A stretch of DNA of 64,000 bases from Shimia sp. R9_2 (GTDB taxonomy: Bacteria; Pseudomonadota; Alphaproteobacteria; Rhodobacterales; Rhodobacteraceae). Location: the NCBI RefSeq assembly GCF_017743735.1, contig NZ_JAGHRO010000011.1, forward strand, positions 62,001 to 126,000, read 5' to 3'. Numbering within the stretch: the first letter of the stretch is position 1; every line of letters starts with the position of its first letter. The notes below the pieces were generated by a model, which did not search any database, was not told the DNA's origin, and was given only the letters and a program-made list of their open reading frames with translations. Below, in pieces: positions 61,501-64,000 of the stretch. Position numbers and translations under genes: made by a program.

Positions 61501-63555
61501 AATGACGGCGGTGATACGCTCTACGGAAGCATGGGCAACGATACGCTCTATGGTGAAGATAGTGGCGACACATTGTTCGGTGGATCCGGCGATGACTCGC
61601 TTTATGGCGGTAATAACAACGACATCCTTGATGGCGGCTCCGGTGCCGACATCCTGCGGGGCGGCAAGGGCAAAGACACCTTCAAGTTCTCCATGGTGGA
61701 TGGCGCAGTCGACACCGTCAAAGACTATGCTTGGTGGAATTTCGTCGACGTCGGAGACGCTTTGATCGGTTACTCTACTGACGCAAATGACATCACAGAT
61801 TTCGTGCGTTTCACAACCACGGGCGACAACACACTTCTGGAAATCAGCCCAGAAGGCAAAGCAGACGGCTTTGCAAAAGTCGCCATCCTTGAAGGTGTAA
61901 AAAATCTTCAGGGGACAGAGGCTGAAATGGAGGCCAATGGCTCCCTGCTGACAGCGCGCACCAACACTTCTCCAAGTGAAGGCAATGGCGGCCATGACGG
62001 CAGCGATACTGGCGGAGATTCCGGCGGTGATCACGACGGCCATACCGACGGCGACACTGGAGGCGATACCGGTGGTGATACAGGCGGCGACCATGGTGGT
62101 CACACAGGTGGCGACACTGGCGGTGATACCGATGGGGACAACGGCGGCCACACAGGTGGCGATACTGGCGGAGACAGCGGCTCTGGCTCACACGACCACG
62201 ATGTGATTGGCGGCAACGGAGTAACCACACTGACCGATGGCGATGACAATGGTCGTGATCGCTCGACCGGAGAGGCCGATCTGATTGATGGATTGGGTGG
62301 CAATGACGTTCTCTACGGCGCAGATGGCGGAGACACGCTATTTGGCAACGCGGGCAATGACACCCTTTATGGCGAAGACAACGGTGACACGCTCTATGGT
62401 GGGGCCGGTGATGACTCGCTTTATGGCGGCAACAACAACGACATCCTTGATGGCGGGTCTGGTGCTGACATTCTGCGAGGCGGCAAAGGTAAAGACACCT
62501 TCAAATTTTCCCTGATTGATGGTGCCGTTGACACCGTCAAAGACTATGCATGGTGGAATTTTGTTGATGTGGGTGACGCTTTGATCGGCTACATTGAAGG
62601 CAGCAGCGATATCACCGACTTTGTCCGCTTCACCACAGCCCGAGATGACACACTCTTGGAGATCAGCCAGGAGGGCAAGGCAGATGGCTTTGTCAAAGTG
62701 GCCATCTTTGAAAATGTGCGCAACCTGGAGGGCACCGAAGCCAAGATGGTTGCCGATGGCAAACTGTTGACAGCAAAATCCACTCCCGGTGACCACGTTG
62801 CGACCGATGGCGGTAGCGATCACCAAGATGGTGACACGGGTTCACACGACGGTAGCGACACTGGTCATAACACCGGTGGAAGCGACGACAACGCATCTGA
62901 TCCTGTGGATCAGGATGTTGTTGGCGGAGCAGGTGTCACAAAACTGACCGACGGTAACGACGACGGCTCTGCTCTCGTCACCTCGGACGCAGACCTGATC
63001 GATGGCCTAGCAGGGGATGACCTTCTCTTTGGCGGCGACGGTGGCGATACGCTCTTTGGCAACCTTGGCAACGACACGCTGAATGGTGGCGACAATGGTG
63101 ACACGCTCTATGGTGGCGCCGGCAATGATGCGCTGGATGGCGGAAATAACAACGACATCCTTGATGGCGGATCCGGTGCCGACACACTGACAGGTGGGAA
63201 GGGCAAAGACACCTTCAAGTTCTCATTTGTGGACGGCGAAGTTGACACCGTTGAGGACTACGCATGGTGGAACTTCCTTGATGTGGGCGATGCACTTGAG
63301 GGTTACACCAAAGGTGCCGACAACATCAGCGACTTTGTCCGCTTTGTCGCTTCCGGATCCGACACCATGCTGGAAATCGACACAGACGGTGGTGCCGATG
63401 CCTTCGTCGAAGTTGCATTGCTGAAAAATACCAAAAACCTTGTGGGCACTGAAGCCCAGATGGAAGCCAATGGTCAGCTGCTAACGGTTGGCACAGATTC
63501 CATGGCAACCGATCTGGGCCTCAGCAGCTTTGATGACAGCAGCTTCATATTCTGA
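58546..63555 (+). CDS. Large secreted G8-domain protein with Asp/His-rich linkers and three RTX modules
   Basis: This 1,669-residue protein starts at ATG 58546 after GGAGACGAA. After a short His-rich N-terminus comes a G8 domain (about 80-200; GSWFDAATWANGKIPGGG then VYIPQGISVVYDG), then a right-handed beta-helix-like region (about 200-830). Low-complexity linkers of GGDTGGDHGGHT type join three modules (about 950-1140, 1220-1410, 1460-1645). Each module has RTX nonapeptides (GGxGxDxLx) and a conserved DTFKFS...DYAWWNF.DVGDAL domain. RTX repeats bind calcium, and the C-terminus (SSFDDSSFIF) fits a type I secretion signal; no exporter is encoded here. It is probably a surface or extracellular protein linked to the exopolysaccharide locus. 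Confidence 0.9.
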   Translation: MNDMTHTMEMDHHAGHGAGDAGQDLIGSGSISLAEAIQKQKEMISGGHSAHMDDSVKMGEHTSLVDLFPDASDPDTFVAINGGSWFDAATWANGKIPGGGADVYIPQGISVVYDGVSSAELKTVGVDGGLHFAVDTDTRMEVESIFTGSSSILTIGVEGNPVQPDVSAEIIFTDGPIDLSSDPSQLSHGLVTHGQVEIQGASKAPYLKLSDEPSKGDTTLKLEGDVDSWQVGDKLVVMGTEYVGNDSNGVLQTQDEEVTIVAINAETGVVTIDRPLQYDHHTPDYVGRDGIDNELSVYVGNSTRNVSFESENPEGVRGHVMFMHNPDVEVRFAEFHELGRTDKSKPINTNELWDENDWSNRGPGIKNGPGEDVIGTARNPGDDNVEGRYALHIHRTGAAEDATLAIIEGNSVTGSPGWGIVHHDSHAAIDYNFVYGVAGAGIVSEDANETGQWIGNFVTSTVGTGRDPNYDGAANVLTLEKTGDFGIEGVAFESQARQIVQQDNIAANSKTAWMFNTSETSTQGPLADVVQFDPSGEPFEEIERYDEEDTSIVGFTGNQMIAVEQGVFTGHRNIDNATDIQQTFEDLTGYNIHNEAVHIFNYTNEYVFKDTLLVNVGKAFKVGDKVEGVNLSNVHVEDSFEVLSSRGFNADAVYVDVTYRDVSKTLSARDANGNLVNVANQIIDSSKLKPVEQITFKADSGTKMTIRAGGSDLDIRGTLTDTAGEFRFHANTWYRQDVHTFDGLQTTIRSSEMDYVLDKFGAIKNADGSWDLGFYWWVGDRVTGENQAVHIPLKLEGFSNSYLEQYRIDKFVAPSGEIKHYYEDGISSIDDDFSNETGGDHGGHTGGETGGDTGGDHGGHTGGDTGGDTGGDHGGHTGGDTGGDAGGDHGGHTGGDTGGDTGGDHGGHTGGDTGGDTGGDHGGHTGGDTGGDTGGDHGGHPGGDSGTTPDPDAVQLTDGDDDGRSLSTEGADVIDGLGGNDVLYGNDGGDTLYGSMGNDTLYGEDSGDTLFGGSGDDSLYGGNNNDILDGGSGADILRGGKGKDTFKFSMVDGAVDTVKDYAWWNFVDVGDALIGYSTDANDITDFVRFTTTGDNTLLEISPEGKADGFAKVAILEGVKNLQGTEAEMEANGSLLTARTNTSPSEGNGGHDGSDTGGDSGGDHDGHTDGDTGGDTGGDTGGDHGGHTGGDTGGDTDGDNGGHTGGDTGGDSGSGSHDHDVIGGNGVTTLTDGDDNGRDRSTGEADLIDGLGGNDVLYGADGGDTLFGNAGNDTLYGEDNGDTLYGGAGDDSLYGGNNNDILDGGSGADILRGGKGKDTFKFSLIDGAVDTVKDYAWWNFVDVGDALIGYIEGSSDITDFVRFTTARDDTLLEISQEGKADGFVKVAIFENVRNLEGTEAKMVADGKLLTAKSTPGDHVATDGGSDHQDGDTGSHDGSDTGHNTGGSDDNASDPVDQDVVGGAGVTKLTDGNDDGSALVTSDADLIDGLAGDDLLFGGDGGDTLFGNLGNDTLNGGDNGDTLYGGAGNDALDGGNNNDILDGGSGADTLTGGKGKDTFKFSFVDGEVDTVEDYAWWNFLDVGDALEGYTKGADNISDFVRFVASGSDTMLEIDTDGGADAFVEVALLKNTKNLVGTEAQMEANGQLLTVGTDSMATDLGLSSFDDSSFIF
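61063..61383 (+). repeat. 48-bp tandem repeat array encoding Asp/His/Gly linker
   Basis: Six complete 48-bp units start at 61063, 61111, 61159, 61207, 61255 and 61303, with a partial seventh at 61351. Each encodes DHGGHTGGDTGGDTGG with minor changes. Copies differ mainly at silent third positions and a few codons (Glu or Ala for Thr/Asp). The array lies inside the G8/RTX gene, between the beta-helix and the first RTX module. Confidence 0.95.
61987..62202 (+). repeat. Second degenerate Asp/His/Gly linker array
   Basis: This stretch encodes shorter, less regular versions of the first linker (GGDTGG, DHDGHTDG, DHGGHTGG), ending GSGSHDHD. It separates RTX modules 1 and 2. A third, much decayed version lies at about 62,800-62,895 between modules 2 and 3 (SDHQDGDTGSHDGSDTGHN). 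Confidence 0.9.
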
Positions 63556-63597
63556 AGCTAGCATGAGATGGGCTTAGGCCGCATCTTCTGAAAACAA

Positions 63598-63638
63598 ATA
63601 TACCCGAGGCAGCACGAGTTGCCTCGGGTATATTTTTG
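63598..63638 (+). terminator. Strong intrinsic terminator after the G8/RTX gene
   Basis: TACCCGAGGC at 63601-63610 pairs perfectly with GCCTCGGGTA at 63621-63630, extended outward by A-T pairs and inward by one pair, with a small loop. TATTTTTG follows at 63631-63638. It lies 43 bases after the RTX stop and should end that transcript. The outer A/T pairs would allow action on the other strand too. Confidence 0.9.
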
Positions 63639-64000
63639 ATTCTGGCCAATATCTACCAAAACCAAGCTAAGTCCCTCAGGGCGTGACTACCCATAAAATT
63701 CGTTGTGCGGTTTTCGAAAACACCCGCGGAGCACTCCAATATGGAAGCAGCCCCTCAAAGCCCAGAATGTCAGTTTTTTCCTGTTGGAAATAGAAGCCAG
63801 CGTTCTCAATGAGCAATAAGAGATTTTGGCAATGCTTTTGCCCATGAGGCTGGCGGTTTTTCCACGTGTATCTTGCCGGGCACAAAATCCGTATATCGTG
63901 CCTGTCGCTATACTTCTAAGAGATAGCCACTTGAATGACAGGCGCGCGGGAGCCACAGGTTCATAAACGATCGCATCTTTGCTGATCGCCATCTGAAGGC
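63639..64000. other. Terminal region with no supported gene
   Basis: The last 362 bases contain only short open frames, mainly on the minus strand (for example 63687-63992). They overlap one another, have no clear ribosome site and resemble no family I know. A gene fragment or decayed coding sequence cannot be excluded because the window ends here. Confidence 0.4.

Noticed and set aside
60952..62151. Long minus-strand open frame (399 codons) rich in Ala/Thr/Val opposite the RTX gene
   Set aside because: It is a shadow of the 48-bp repeats: the antisense frame stays open because the repeat lacks stop complements. No ribosome site, and the plus-strand protein is clearly real.
63687..63992. Minus-strand ORF of 101 codons at the window edge
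   Set aside because: No ribosome site, overlaps other short frames and shows no family pattern; may be chance or a remnant.

Overview
The window looks like chromosomal DNA of a marine alphaproteobacterium of the Rhodobacteraceae (Roseobacter group). This is inferred from gene content and protein style: a TAXI-type TRAP transporter, heterotetrameric sarcosine oxidase, an acs-linked SLC5 symporter operon, opine/peptide-type ABC cassettes, an ExoA/ExoF-like exopolysaccharide locus with a sulfotransferase, and a giant RTX protein. No rRNA, tRNA, CRISPR array, phage gene or insertion sequence was seen.

Layout. 0-1.1 kb: start of a TRAP permease and its TAXI binding protein, separated by an intrinsic terminator. 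1.3-5.6 kb: a signalling module made of a periplasmic family-3 binding protein, a hybrid histidine kinase (His-Asp-His) and a convergent LysR-HTH/receiver fusion protein. 5.7-10.9 kb: sarcosine oxidase operon soxB-(small ORF)-soxD-soxA-soxG, divergent from the LysR-receiver gene. 10.9-19.6 kb: a leftward operon for acetate use, acs-adk-small symporter subunit-SLC5 symporter-cNMP/CBS/nucleotidyltransferase protein-small membrane protein-membrane exonuclease, with three strong stem-loops between genes. 20.3-21.4 kb: class III adenylate cyclase. 21.5-24.7 kb: kbl-tdh-PLP beta-synthase (threonine to glycine plus acetyl-CoA). 24.9-33.8 kb: a hydrolase/ABC transporter/LysR cassette bracketed by two paralogous glutamine-amidotransferase-like genes, one of which has lost its catalytic residues. 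34.2-38.8 kb: a chemoreceptor, then a Cys-less molybdopterin-fold periplasmic protein next to a second hybrid kinase. 38.8-58.1 kb: exopolysaccharide locus (eight glycosyltransferases, Wzy-like polymerase, OPX exporter, acetyltransferase, sulfotransferase, GMC and Gfo/Idh oxidoreductases, flippase-like membrane protein). 58.5-63.6 kb: a 1,669-residue G8/RTX surface protein followed by a strong terminator.

The first half has a metabolic theme. Methylated amine (sarcosine), threonine and acetate catabolism all feed one-carbon, glycine and acetyl-CoA pools, and are fed by TRAP and ABC uptake. The second half has a surface theme: a probably sulfated, acetylated exopolysaccharide and a calcium-binding secreted protein.

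The observations most worth a second look are: the LysR-receiver fusion with its phosphorelay kinase and binding protein beside sarcosine oxidase; the membrane exonuclease plus GlnD-like nucleotidyltransferase attached to the acetate symporter; loss of structural zinc ligands in both SoxD and Tdh; the amidotransferase pseudoenzyme; the Cys-less molybdopterin-fold protein paired with a kinase; and the repeat architecture of the G8/RTX protein. All assignments come from reading the sequence; no database search was run.
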